From positions 1-15,092 of the forward strand of contig BNUX01000072.1 of assembly GCA_025997675.1 (NCBI GenBank): DNA of 15,092 bases, written 5' to 3'. A program made the translations under genes and the position numbers. The stretch comes from Spirochaetia bacterium. GTDB lineage: Bacteria; Spirochaetota; Spirochaetia; Treponematales; Breznakiellaceae. The notes under the pieces were generated by a model. The model was given only the letters and a program-made list of their open reading frames with translations, searched no databases and was not told the DNA's origin. Each line of letters starts with the position of its first letter. The stretch's first letter is position 1. Positions 1-5,236 of this stretch are shown here, in pieces.

Positions 1-44
1 AAATATTACAGACTATGCTTACATAGAAGTCGTAAGGAGATCTT

Positions 45-314
45 ATGGCTTCTAATGACGAAGAGTATTATGACACCCTCATCGACTTTTTTTGGGATCC
101 TGAATCGGTGGAAATATACCTCAAAGCATCTGTCAAGGCTTACGCCGTCAATAAATACCAAGTGCAATCTTTTATCGGTTGCGCCGAGGAAGTCATTGAA
201 TACATAAAACCCGACCCATTGAGCCGGGATTTTGGATTATTCGAGGAAATAAAAATCAGGGTCAGAAAAAGCCTTGGGCTGCTCTATGAGTATCTGGAAA
301 AGGTGCCAGAGTAA
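45..314 (+). CDS. Hypothetical protein, 89 aa
   Basis: A small acidic protein that I do not recognise. A clear Shine-Dalgarno AAGGAG (34-39) lies 5 nt before the ATG, so this is probably a real gene. It is rich in aromatic and acidic residues and looks mainly helical (for example the stretch SLGLLYEYLEKVPE at the C-terminus). No signal peptide, membrane segment or metal motif is visible. It lies 64 bp upstream of a tyrosine recombinase on the same strand and may be cotranscribed with it; a T-run follows the stop codon, but without a stem it is not a convincing terminator. Function unknown. Confidence 0.6.
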   Translation: MASNDEEYYDTLIDFFWDPESVEIYLKASVKAYAVNKYQVQSFIGCAEEVIEYIKPDPLSRDFGLFEEIKIRVRKSLGLLYEYLEKVPE

Positions 315-332
315 TTTTTTTTGAGGAAACTG

Positions 333-357
333 GACTCATAATGGACATATATGAGTC
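333..357. promoter_or_regulatory. Perfect 8-bp dyad before the recombinase gene
   Basis: GACTCATA (333-340) and TATGAGTC (350-357) form a perfect inverted repeat around a 9-nt spacer. It ends 11 bp before the AGGAGG ribosome site of the following recombinase gene. It could be an operator or a leader hairpin. There is no T-run after it, so it does not look like a terminator. Confidence 0.4.
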
Positions 358-378
358 TTCCCTATTTTAGGAGGAATT

Positions 379-1353
379 ATGACCGGAATGGTGAATAGAC
401 AGATAGCGCCCTCAATTGACATAGACGCCTTGGCTACGAGGATTGCCAAGACCCAGCCGCAGCTTTCAGACCTCAACATAGAGCAGTTGGAACAACTCTG
501 CCGGATTATGACTACCCAGCGGCTTTCTGACGAACTCAAACATGAGGTAGGTATCGCCGGTATTGATTATAGCAAAGAAAAGGCGGTATTCCTCAAATCC
601 ATAAGCCCCAATAACAGCCTTTCCACCAAATCAGCCTATAAGACCGGATTAAGAAAATTGGAACGCTATGCTTCACAGAACGAAATTAAGTTATTGGCAA
701 CAACCCCGGCGCAGGCTGACCAGTATATTTACTCTTTACGGCAAGAGGGGCGAGCAGCGGCTTCTATCCGGCTTGAAGTGTCTATTGCTTCATCTTTTTT
801 TACCTTTATGTCCAGGCGGCATAAGGCTGTTAGTAATCCGTTCCGTGGGACAAGAGCAAAACCTTCCAATAAAGCGTCCAAAACGACCGTTATACCTACT
901 GATGAAGAAATTAAAGTCATCTTAAACAATGTTCCAGCTTTTGAAAAAGCCGTTATTACCTGTTTGTATTCTCGCGGTTTCCGTATAGGAGCCTTACCGG
1001 GAATGACTATCTGGGGAACCAAGTTTAACGCCAGAAGTAAGCAGATAGACATTGCTGGTGAGATACCCCAGGAAGCGGTTCAGGCTATTAAGGATGCTAC
1101 ACTGAACTCTCATAAACCTTTCGCTGATTTCACCAGCAACGCTCTCAAAACAAGGGTGAAGAGGCAAATGGAGCGGCTCTATAAGGCTGGTCTGATTAGA
1201 AACCAATATAGCAGCCATGATTTTCGACATTACTACGCCGTGGCTGAATATAAGAAGAACAAAGACATCTACCGGGTGTCAAAACTCTTATTCCATTCCA
1301 GCATTGCCATTACAGAACGCTATCTTAAAGGTCTTGGTGTTGTGGAGATTTAA
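379..1353 (+). CDS. Tyrosine recombinase/integrase (phage integrase family), 324 aa
   Basis: Site-specific DNA recombinase of the tyrosine (XerC/D, lambda Int) superfamily, which cuts and rejoins DNA through a covalent 3'-phosphotyrosine. An N-terminal SAM-like core-binding domain spans roughly residues 65-155 and the catalytic domain about 172-320. The active-site set is visible: Arg202 in GFRIGAL, His280-x-x-Arg283 in SSHDFRHYY, His306 in LLFHSSIAITERYL and the nucleophile Tyr315. The box is LFHSS rather than the usual LGHSS. The start is fixed by AGGAGG (369-374) 4 nt before the ATG. The catalytic domain is compact and the product ends 9 residues after Tyr315. Small unknown genes flank it on the same strand. 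It differs clearly from the larger recombinase beside the tRNA, so it may mobilise a nested element, resolve dimers, or invert a segment; the target is not evident. Family assignment is sure, role is not. Confidence 0.9.
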   Translation: MTGMVNRQIAPSIDIDALATRIAKTQPQLSDLNIEQLEQLCRIMTTQRLSDELKHEVGIAGIDYSKEKAVFLKSISPNNSLSTKSAYKTGLRKLERYASQNEIKLLATTPAQADQYIYSLRQEGRAAASIRLEVSIASSFFTFMSRRHKAVSNPFRGTRAKPSNKASKTTVIPTDEEIKVILNNVPAFEKAVITCLYSRGFRIGALPGMTIWGTKFNARSKQIDIAGEIPQEAVQAIKDATLNSHKPFADFTSNALKTRVKRQMERLYKAGLIRNQYSSHDFRHYYAVAEYKKNKDIYRVSKLLFHSSIAITERYLKGLGVVEI

Positions 1354-1401
1354 GAATAATTTCCTTGGCGTGTGGCTATTTGAATAATGAGAGGAGGTTT
1401 T

Positions 1402-1617
1402 ATGGCTGATAATGACAATTTTGTATTTTTGTTTAGAAAAGAGGTGGAAGCCAAGATTCAGATTTTAGCAGATGTCCATTCAGAATTGATTGCTTTTGGT
1501 GATATGGTTAAAGCATTACTTTTGGATCCGGAGGATATGGAAAAAGGAACGCCAGAAGGTATTAAGATTTTTATTCAAAAGATTCAAAATCAGATAGATG
1601 ATGTTCTAAATAAGTGA
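1402..1617 (+). CDS. Hypothetical protein, 71 aa
   Basis: I do not recognise this protein. A strong AGGAGG (1392-1397) sits 4 nt before the ATG at 1402, which I prefer to an in-frame ATG at 1387 that has no ribosome site. The product looks helical, with an amphipathic stretch (FRKEVEAKIQILADVHSEL) and a C-terminal IQNQIDDVLNK that could make a short coiled coil. It follows the recombinase on the same strand with a 48-bp gap and may be a partner or accessory factor, which is inference from position only. Its 3' end overlaps a convergent minus-strand small gene by 28 bp. Confidence 0.55.
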   Translation: MADNDNFVFLFRKEVEAKIQILADVHSELIAFGDMVKALLLDPEDMEKGTPEGIKIFIQKIQNQIDDVLNK

Positions 1618-1799
1618 TTGTTGCTATGAAAAGTGTCAGCATTGATTAGCTTGATGGATTTTTTACCATCTGTATTAGGAATCTGATAAATCCGTCTATT
1701 TTTTGCATTGTTATCGTCATAGTTTCTGGTTTTTAAGACATCTGTATCATTTTTAACCGATTGTGGGTTTATACTATTAAATATTCTGTTAAAGTTCAT
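1590..1799 (-). CDS. Hypothetical protein, 69 aa (third gene of a minus-strand cassette)
   Basis: I do not recognise this protein. The ATG at 1799 is preceded by AGGAG and a 7-nt spacer, good support for translation. The sequence is rich in Asn, Asp, Ile and Lys and has no obvious domain, signal peptide or membrane segment. It starts 10 nt after the stop of the 56-residue gene, which itself follows the winged-helix-like gene by 6 nt, so the three are probably one transcript. The 3' end overlaps the convergent plus-strand gene by 28 bp. It may be a small accessory protein of an integrated element. Its low sequence complexity leaves some doubt that it is a gene. Confidence 0.4.
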   Translation of the reverse strand: MNFNRIFNSINPQSVKNDTDVLKTRNYDDNNAKNRRIYQIPNTDGKKSIKLINADTFHSNNHLFRTSSI

Positions 1800-1809
1800 A
1801 AATAATCTC

Positions 1810-1980
1810 CTATGTTTGATTTAAAATTGGTAAAGGCTCAAAGTCTGATGATAGTAAATCGGAACGAATGTTTTTTAGTGGTAATCCAGTTAGAATATCG
1901 ATTCTTGTCCTATCCTGAATAATTTTAACAGGTTCGGAATATGCCGCTGTTTGTGGAATAATGTTTATTTCGTTTTCCAT
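1810..1980 (-). CDS. Short hypothetical protein, 56 aa (second gene of the cassette)
   Basis: A short open frame from an ATG at 1980 to a TAG at 1810-1812. The product begins MENEINIIPQTAAYSEPVKI and ends FEPLPILNQT. It starts 6 nt after the TAA of the upstream gene, and the next gene starts 10 nt after its own stop, whose context also holds the AGGAG of that next gene. This tight packing is the main evidence that it is real. It has no strong Shine-Dalgarno of its own (TTGAGT), so translational coupling to the upstream gene is likely. No domain is recognised. Confidence 0.45.
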   Translation of the reverse strand: MENEINIIPQTAAYSEPVKIIQDRTRIDILTGLPLKNIRSDLLSSDFEPLPILNQT

Positions 1981-1986
1981 ACTCAA

Positions 1987-2358
1987 TTAGTTCTTTGAGT
2001 TAGTGAAGAACGCAACATGATCGGGGATTCTATTATTACGATATTTCATTTTTATCAGTAATAAGTAATTTTCAATAATATCCTTATCGAGTTGGTATAA
2101 TTTTGAATTGACCTTTTGATTAAAACCTTTTCCATTGTATGATTTTGAAACTTGTGTTATTTCGTTGTTGGCTAATAATTGTTGTGTTAGTTTATAGATC
2201 ATCCGTGGCTTAAAATGAAGTTTCTCTGCAAGGTATGTAGCGTCCATATAGCGGAGTCCATCAGCGGCTTGGTTGTGAGGTTTTAGGTCGGTAGATAAAT
2301 ACCAGCAGGATAATAAATTGAAATGGTTTTTAAGCCTTTTATCGTTCATACTTTTCAT
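1987..2358 (-). CDS. Putative winged-helix-like DNA-binding protein, 123 aa
   Basis: First gene of the minus-strand cassette. Residues about 40-85 (MDATYLAEKLHFKPRMIYKLTQQLLANNEI) have the pattern of a winged helix-turn-helix: a helix, a turn at FKP, a recognition helix RMIYKLTQQLL, then a polar stretch and KLYQLDKD that could be the wing and last strand. Such domains occur in regulators and in small replication or partition proteins of plasmids and integrated elements; which applies here is not shown. The ATG at 2358 has AAGGA 5 nt upstream; a second ATG three codons later is also possible. The base composition is strongly AT-rich, as in the rest of the accessory half. Being first in the cassette suggests it controls its own operon. 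Confidence 0.55.
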   Translation of the reverse strand: MKSMNDKRLKNHFNLLSCWYLSTDLKPHNQAADGLRYMDATYLAEKLHFKPRMIYKLTQQLLANNEITQVSKSYNGKGFNQKVNSKLYQLDKDIIENYLLLIKMKYRNNRIPDHVAFFTNSKN

Positions 2359-2520
2359 ACCTTTCCTTACCTATAAAATGGTGATACCTTATGTGACCTT
2401 TTTCCATAGATAAATGGCAGTTGTTTTCAATATTTAATTAGTTTATTATTATTTTTTAACCAACTCTTATCATTACAGAGAATACAAGTTAGTGGAATAA
2501 ATATATTATTATGAGTGAAT

Positions 2521-2556
2521 ATAAATAAAAAGCCCGGTCTATCGCTAAACCGGGCT
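2521..2556 (-). terminator. Rho-independent terminator of the lipoprotein gene
   Basis: AGCCCGGT (2531-2538) and ACCGGGCT (2549-2556) form a perfect 8-bp GC-rich stem with a 10-nt loop. On the minus strand the stem is followed directly by TTTTTATTTAT. It lies downstream of the lipoprotein gene and of the decayed tail, which suggests that the original gene ended close to this terminator. Confidence 0.85.
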
Positions 2557-2582
2557 GAGGTGTCAAGTCAGATACCTTTGCG

Positions 2583-2707
2583 CTACAACTTGGTATAAGT
2601 ATCCGCCATAAATGTCAATGTATTACCATCTGCTGAAATGGAATACACCTGCGGCAGGGCGGGTTTCTTCAAGCGTTACCACTTTGTAAATTCGACGTCA
2701 TTGGCTG
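2583..2707 (-). pseudogene. Decayed C-terminal tail of a lipoprotein-like gene
   Basis: Directly beyond the stop of the lipoprotein gene, the minus strand carries coding-like sequence broken by stops. One frame reads LTANDVEFTKW and stops; a continuing frame reads PALPQVYSISADGNTLTFMADTYTKL and stops at 2583, 27 bp before the terminator stem. The pattern VYSISADGNTLTF resembles VTAVLSDNDQTLTISG in the intact gene, as expected for another copy of the same beta-rich domain. The intact gene ends in ACAAAAGTGGTA, and an almost identical ACAAAGTGGTA, one A shorter, recurs inside the remnant. I infer deletion or recombination between repeats, or frameshift decay of a longer gene. Confidence 0.5.
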
Positions 2708-3322
2708 TTAATCTACCACTTTTGTCCATGCACCATTTAAGACTGTCTTTTCACCTGTTGCTCCGCTAATAGTCAATGTTTGGTCATTGTCAGAAAGCAC
2801 AGCAGTAACGGAACCCAAAAAATCCCCAAAATTTAAGATATTGTTTTTGAATTCATAACTGGGGTCAGTTTGTGGTTCCCCTCCATCAGCAGAGTCAGAG
2901 ATTATCCATGTCCCATTTGATTCAAAAGTAGCGGTTAATGTGCCTTTTGTCCAAGTTCCGACAAGTTTTGCGTTGTCATTTCCACCACCGCCTTCTGTGT
3001 ATTTGGTAATAGTCTCGCTAATCGCTCCAGTTTTTGCTACCACTACCGCAATCGTAGCGTTATTAGTTCCATCACTTACTGTAATAGTGGCTGTTCCTTC
3101 CGCAGCAGAAGTGATTTTGACCTTACCGGATTCAATGGTAGCCGTAGCCACATTAGTCTTACTGGAAGTGGCCGAAGTTCCAACCAGTCCAAGCGTAGCC
3201 ACATCGTTGGTGATTTCCTTGGTGGAAGCGGTGAAGGTATCTTTATCGGGATCACATCCCATCAGAAACACGGTAGAAACTGCTACCACAGCCGTTAGAA
3301 GAAACAATGTCGTCTTTCTCAT
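2708..3322 (-). CDS. Lipoprotein with Ig-like (Big_2-type) domain, 204 aa
   Basis: Exported lipoprotein, probably on the cell surface or in the periplasm. Residues 1-22 are a signal peptide with a hydrophobic core and lipobox FLMGC, giving lipidated Cys23. Residues about 44-103 match the bacterial Ig-like group 2 pattern (TNVATATIESGKVKITSAAEG, then TATITVSDGTNNATIAVVV). A Gly-rich linker (111-114) leads to a beta-rich lipocalin-like domain starting LVGTWTKGTLTATFESNGTW. I chose the ATG at 3322 because AAAGGAG lies 7 nt upstream; in-frame ATGs at 3328 and 3358 are worse placed. It is divergent from an XRE regulator, and dyads in the shared intergenic DNA hint at joint control. A decayed copy of the C-terminal domain follows the stop. 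The ligand is unknown; this type of protein is abundant in treponemes. Confidence 0.75.
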   Translation of the reverse strand: MRKTTLFLLTAVVAVSTVFLMGCDPDKDTFTASTKEITNDVATLGLVGTSATSSKTNVATATIESGKVKITSAAEGTATITVSDGTNNATIAVVVAKTGAISETITKYTEGGGGNDNAKLVGTWTKGTLTATFESNGTWIISDSADGGEPQTDPSYEFKNNILNFGDFLGSVTAVLSDNDQTLTISGATGEKTVLNGAWTKVVD

Positions 3323-3350
3323 TTTCATACTCCTTTCTATTATATAAGCA

Positions 3351-3400
3351 GAAATCAACGATTTCCGCCTCTAATTCCTACCAAACTGATCGGAATTAGA
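3351..3400. promoter_or_regulatory. Two dyads between divergent lipoprotein and XRE genes
   Basis: GAAATC-AAC-GATTTC (3351-3365) is a short perfect dyad. TCTAATTCC (3370-3378) and GGAATTAGA (3392-3400) form a perfect 9-bp inverted repeat with a 13-nt spacer. Both are upstream of the lipoprotein gene and of the divergent XRE-family gene, a usual place for operators. Binding by the XRE protein is inference. Confidence 0.4.
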
Positions 3401-3517
3401 CCTCAGATTCCTTAAAAGAATACCTGATCCTCCACAGAACATACAATACCGATCTTCCAAGATACTGGATAATTTGTCAAGAGAAAAGGAGGATAATTTT
3501 GGATTTTTGAGGCTTAT

Positions 3518-3874
3518 ATGGAAGAAAAAGAGGTCAGAGATACACTGGCGAGTAATCTTAAACGGCTACGGAGCCGTCTGTCGCTCACCCAAGAGGAACT
3601 GGCTGAAAAGGCTGGAATCTCGGTTGTGTTCCTGAGCGCCGTTGAGCGAGCAAATAAATGGCCTTACCTTGATACTCTGGTCCGTCTTGCCAAAGCCCTG
3701 AACGCCGAAGTCTATGAATTACTCACGCCGGAAAAGACCCTTTCTCCTGATACATCTGCTGTCCTTGACAAATATACCGAAGAAGTTGCTATTATTTTAG
3801 CCAAGTCGGTGGAATCTTTTGAAAAGACGGCATCGAAGGCTCTGAAAAACTTATCCAAGCACTATAGGGTCTGA
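3518..3874 (+). CDS. XRE-family helix-turn-helix transcriptional regulator, 118 aa
   Basis: DNA-binding repressor-type protein with a Cro/C1 helix-turn-helix at about residues 10-68. It has the full hallmark: LKRLRSRLSLTQEELAEKAGIS, then a recognition helix VVFLSAVERANKWPYLDTLVRLAKAL. Residues 75-118 form a short C-terminal tail, probably helical, that may mediate dimerisation; there is no peptidase or ligand domain. GAGG (3509-3512) sits 5 nt before the ATG. A stronger AAGGAGG (3486-3492) further upstream serves only a possible four-codon frame ending in TGA. The gene is divergent from the lipoprotein gene and sits upstream of the toxin-antitoxin pair, which has its own promoter. It may regulate either neighbour or the element; the target is not shown. 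Confidence 0.85.
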   Translation: MEEKEVRDTLASNLKRLRSRLSLTQEELAEKAGISVVFLSAVERANKWPYLDTLVRLAKALNAEVYELLTPEKTLSPDTSAVLDKYTEEVAIILAKSVESFEKTASKALKNLSKHYRV

Positions 3875-3915
3875 CCGGGAAGGTCAAAATGACACGCTAT
3901 GGAAGAATACGATGC

Positions 3916-3944
3916 TTGACAGAGGGTGCCATTTGGGGTATATT
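3916..3944 (+). promoter_or_regulatory. Sigma70-type promoter of the toxin-antitoxin operon
   Basis: A consensus -35 TTGACA (3916-3921) is followed after exactly 17 bp by a -10 TATATT (3939-3944). Transcription would start near 3951, about 40 nt before the toxin start codon. Confidence 0.75.
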
Positions 3945-3972
3945 TCATAGTAGTATTTTCTGCCATTTGGCA
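3927..3972. promoter_or_regulatory. Paired operator-like palindromes of the toxin-antitoxin operon
   Basis: TGCCATTTGG occurs at 3927-3936, inside the spacer between -35 and -10, and again at 3961-3970 just after the predicted transcription start. The second copy extends to the perfect palindrome TGCCATTTGGCA (3961-3972). The copies start 34 bp apart, close to three helical turns, so bound dimers would lie on nearly the same face. This is the expected layout for autorepression by a toxin-antitoxin complex. Confidence 0.6.
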
Positions 3973-3991
3973 AGACTAATTTAAGGTTGTT

Positions 3992-4315
3992 ATGGCTTTT
4001 TTTGATAATGTGCCGAGACCAACGGATATGAAAGGAGAGTTTGAAGAATGGTTAAAATCCCAAGATTCAAATACTCAAACTCGTATTATCAAACGATTAA
4101 GTTATATTCATGTGTTTGGTCATTATGGAGACTACCATGATTTATTTGATACTTACAAAGGACTGTATGAATTGAGATTCAAAAGCCCTCCAATAAGAAT
4201 ATACTTTACCGTTGAGGAACTGGTATTATTATGGGGAGGGAGTTATGATAAAGGTAATGGGTTTTATAGCCAAGATGCTGTTTTGAAAAGATTACCAGCT
4301 TTGATAGGAGGATAA
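3992..4315 (+). CDS. RelE/ParE-superfamily toxin (HigB-like killer protein), 107 aa
   Basis: Predicted toxin of a type II toxin-antitoxin module, in the HigB-like addiction-module killer branch of RelE/ParE; such proteins usually cleave mRNA at the ribosome. The family pattern is visible: EFEEWLKSQDSNTQTRIIKRLSYI, a GHYGDYHDLFD turn, then GLYELRF and IRIYFTVEELVLLWGGSYDKG with the characteristic ELR-x-YRIYF-like strands, and a helical end. Length is typical (about 100 aa). AAGG lies 5 nt before the ATG, weaker than the ribosome site of the next gene, which would favour antitoxin output. Toxin-first order is known for HigBA modules. The next gene begins 2 nt after the stop. Toxin activity is inferred from family likeness. 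Confidence 0.75.
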   Translation: MAFFDNVPRPTDMKGEFEEWLKSQDSNTQTRIIKRLSYIHVFGHYGDYHDLFDTYKGLYELRFKSPPIRIYFTVEELVLLWGGSYDKGNGFYSQDAVLKRLPALIGG

Positions 4316-4317
4316 TT

Positions 4318-4617
4318 ATGAAAGAAAAAACTTGGCTTGATACATGGCCTGTCGATGAAGATTATTTATTAAAAATAAGTTTTGATGACGATGATCCCGA
4401 TTTTGGGGTAGAGGCTATCCCTCCGGCGATAAGAAGAAAGGATCAACTATTAACAATAGTAAAAGTAGCAACAAAAAAAAATCATTTGGATATTGCTGAG
4501 GCAGCAAAAGCCAAAGATGCCGATCCTATAAAACTGTATAGAATGCTGCAAGAGGCTGATGAGTGTGAATCCCTTTCTCCCCAAAAAGTTGATGGTTCTG
4601 TTGCGGTTTTGGCGTAG
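4318..4617 (+). CDS. Probable antitoxin of the RelE/HigB-like module, 99 aa
   Basis: Candidate antitoxin. The start is fixed by AGGAGG, lying within the last codons of the toxin gene, 6 nt before the ATG; this ties its translation to the toxin message. The N-terminal half is acidic (SFDDDDPDFGVEA) and may wrap the toxin. Residues about 50-82 (VKVATKKNHLDIAEAAKAKD, then ADPIKLYRMLQEADE) resemble the helix-turn-helix of HigA-like addiction antidotes, where the pattern is a helix, A-x-x-A-G-V-S, then LYRAL. The turn is atypical here. No other antitoxin candidate is near. It would bind the palindromes upstream. The assignment rests on position and this partial likeness. Confidence 0.6.
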   Translation: MKEKTWLDTWPVDEDYLLKISFDDDDPDFGVEAIPPAIRRKDQLLTIVKVATKKNHLDIAEAAKAKDADPIKLYRMLQEADECESLSPQKVDGSVAVLA

Positions 4618-4637
4618 CCTAAAAATCTGTTGAAACA

Positions 4638-4670
4638 AAAGCCCTTCCATCATTTCAGGGATGGCTTTTT
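4638..4670. terminator. Bidirectional rho-independent terminator
   Basis: AAAGCCCTTCC (4638-4648) pairs with GGGATGGCTTT (4658-4668) with one mismatch and one G-U pair. T-rich tails follow in both directions: TTTTTATTT on the plus strand, and TTTTGTTTC on the minus strand. It lies between the antitoxin gene and the convergent 84-residue gene and can end both transcripts. Confidence 0.75.
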
Positions 4671-4672
4671 AT

Positions 4673-4927
4673 TTAGGCTGATAAGAGTTCCCTAACAAAA
4701 TCAGTAAGTCTGATGGCTTCAATAGGTCTACCTTCACAGACCCATTCATACAATCCGTCTATCCATTTTGATGTTTCGATGCTGCTTAAAACGCCGTTAA
4801 TCGCAGATTTGTTGTATCCTTCGGTTTCAAAGAATCGGCTCAAAGCTGTATTTAGAGCAATCACCTGTTCGCCAACATCAAACGCTTTAACCCTTCCAAT
4901 TCTATCAGAGGTTTTTTGTTCGTCCAT
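4673..4927 (-). CDS. Hypothetical protein, 84 aa
   Basis: I do not recognise this protein. AAGGAG lies 6 nt before the ATG at 4927, good support for a gene. The product looks entirely helical, without signal peptide, cysteines or metal ligands; notable stretches are GEQVIALNTALSRFF, SKWIDGLYEWVCEG and the C-terminal RLTDFVRELLSA. It is convergent with the toxin-antitoxin operon and shares its bidirectional terminator. It could be a further small antidote-like or accessory protein of the element, but nothing in the sequence shows this. Confidence 0.6.
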   Translation of the reverse strand: MDEQKTSDRIGRVKAFDVGEQVIALNTALSRFFETEGYNKSAINGVLSSIETSKWIDGLYEWVCEGRPIEAIRLTDFVRELLSA

Positions 4928-5236
4928 AGGTATCTCCTTTGGAGAACTATGTAAGCAGATTTATAGATTTTTGCTGATAAAATCCGTCAATTTTAATTAA
5001 CTACAAAAGAAAAGATTGGACAGGTGGGAGGCTCCATCAGCCCCGGTCAAGAAGGCTGGTCCGGCCAAGGCTGCGGCTGGGAAGAAGCCAGCGGGCAGGA
5101 AGCCGGGGACGAAGTAGGCTCAGGTTATGGCTGGTGGAGCGCCATTTTGACGCTTGACCTCTTTTTTCAAGAAACTCGGCCAGGTGGTGCCCGCACCACT
5201 CCTTATGATAATAGTAAAATCAAGCAGACTTATCAT
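4928..5236. other. Intergenic stretch with a GC-rich foreign patch
   Basis: The first 70 bp are AT-rich leader of the 84-residue gene. From about 5018 to 5200 the DNA is strikingly GC-rich compared with both sides. It carries the 3' end of a coding sequence (described separately) and a perfect dyad GTGGTGC-CC-GCACCAC at 5184-5199. The last 36 bp are AT-rich again, next to the recombinase stop codon. Confidence 0.5.
5001..5117 (+). pseudogene. 3'-end fragment of a Lys/Ala/Pro-rich protein gene
   Basis: An open frame bounded upstream by a stop codon (4998-5000) encodes LDRWEAPSA then PVKKAGPAKAAAGKKPAG, RKPGTK and a TAG at 5115-5117. Such Lys/Ala/Pro tails end many bacterial DNA- or RNA-binding proteins, for instance histone-H1-like proteins and topoisomerases. 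No start codon or upstream domain is present, so this is a severed gene end. Its GC-rich codons match the chromosomal half of the window, not its AT-rich neighbours. I infer that an insertion or deletion cut a host gene here, or that the element captured it. The parent gene is not identified. Confidence 0.5.

Larger units (their letters stand above)
2359..2707. other. Intergenic stretch with AT-rich leader, terminator and gene remnant
   Basis: From 2359 to about 2520 the DNA is very AT-rich and probably holds the promoter of the minus-strand cassette. A TTGAAA with a TATGGA 16 nt downstream can be read on the minus strand but is weak. The rest holds the terminator at 2521-2556 and a decayed coding tail at 2583-2707, both described separately. 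No other gene is seen. Confidence 0.5.

Noticed and set aside
1617..1680. GATGG/CCATC with a T-rich loop (about 1653-1670) as a terminator
   Set aside because: The stem is only 5 bp and the T-run is in the loop, not after it.
2477..2486. GAGAATAC shared with the tRNA 3' end, as a possible second attachment site
   Set aside because: Only 8 bp match and the flanks differ, which is likely by chance in 15 kb.
3339..3344. TATAAT on the minus strand before the lipoprotein gene
   Set aside because: The transcript would start inside the ribosome site and there is no -35 at 17 bp, so it is a poor promoter.
3499..3510. Four-codon frame TTG GAT TTT TGA behind a strong AAGGAGG upstream of the XRE gene
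   Set aside because: It could be a coupling leader, but so short a frame cannot be told from chance.
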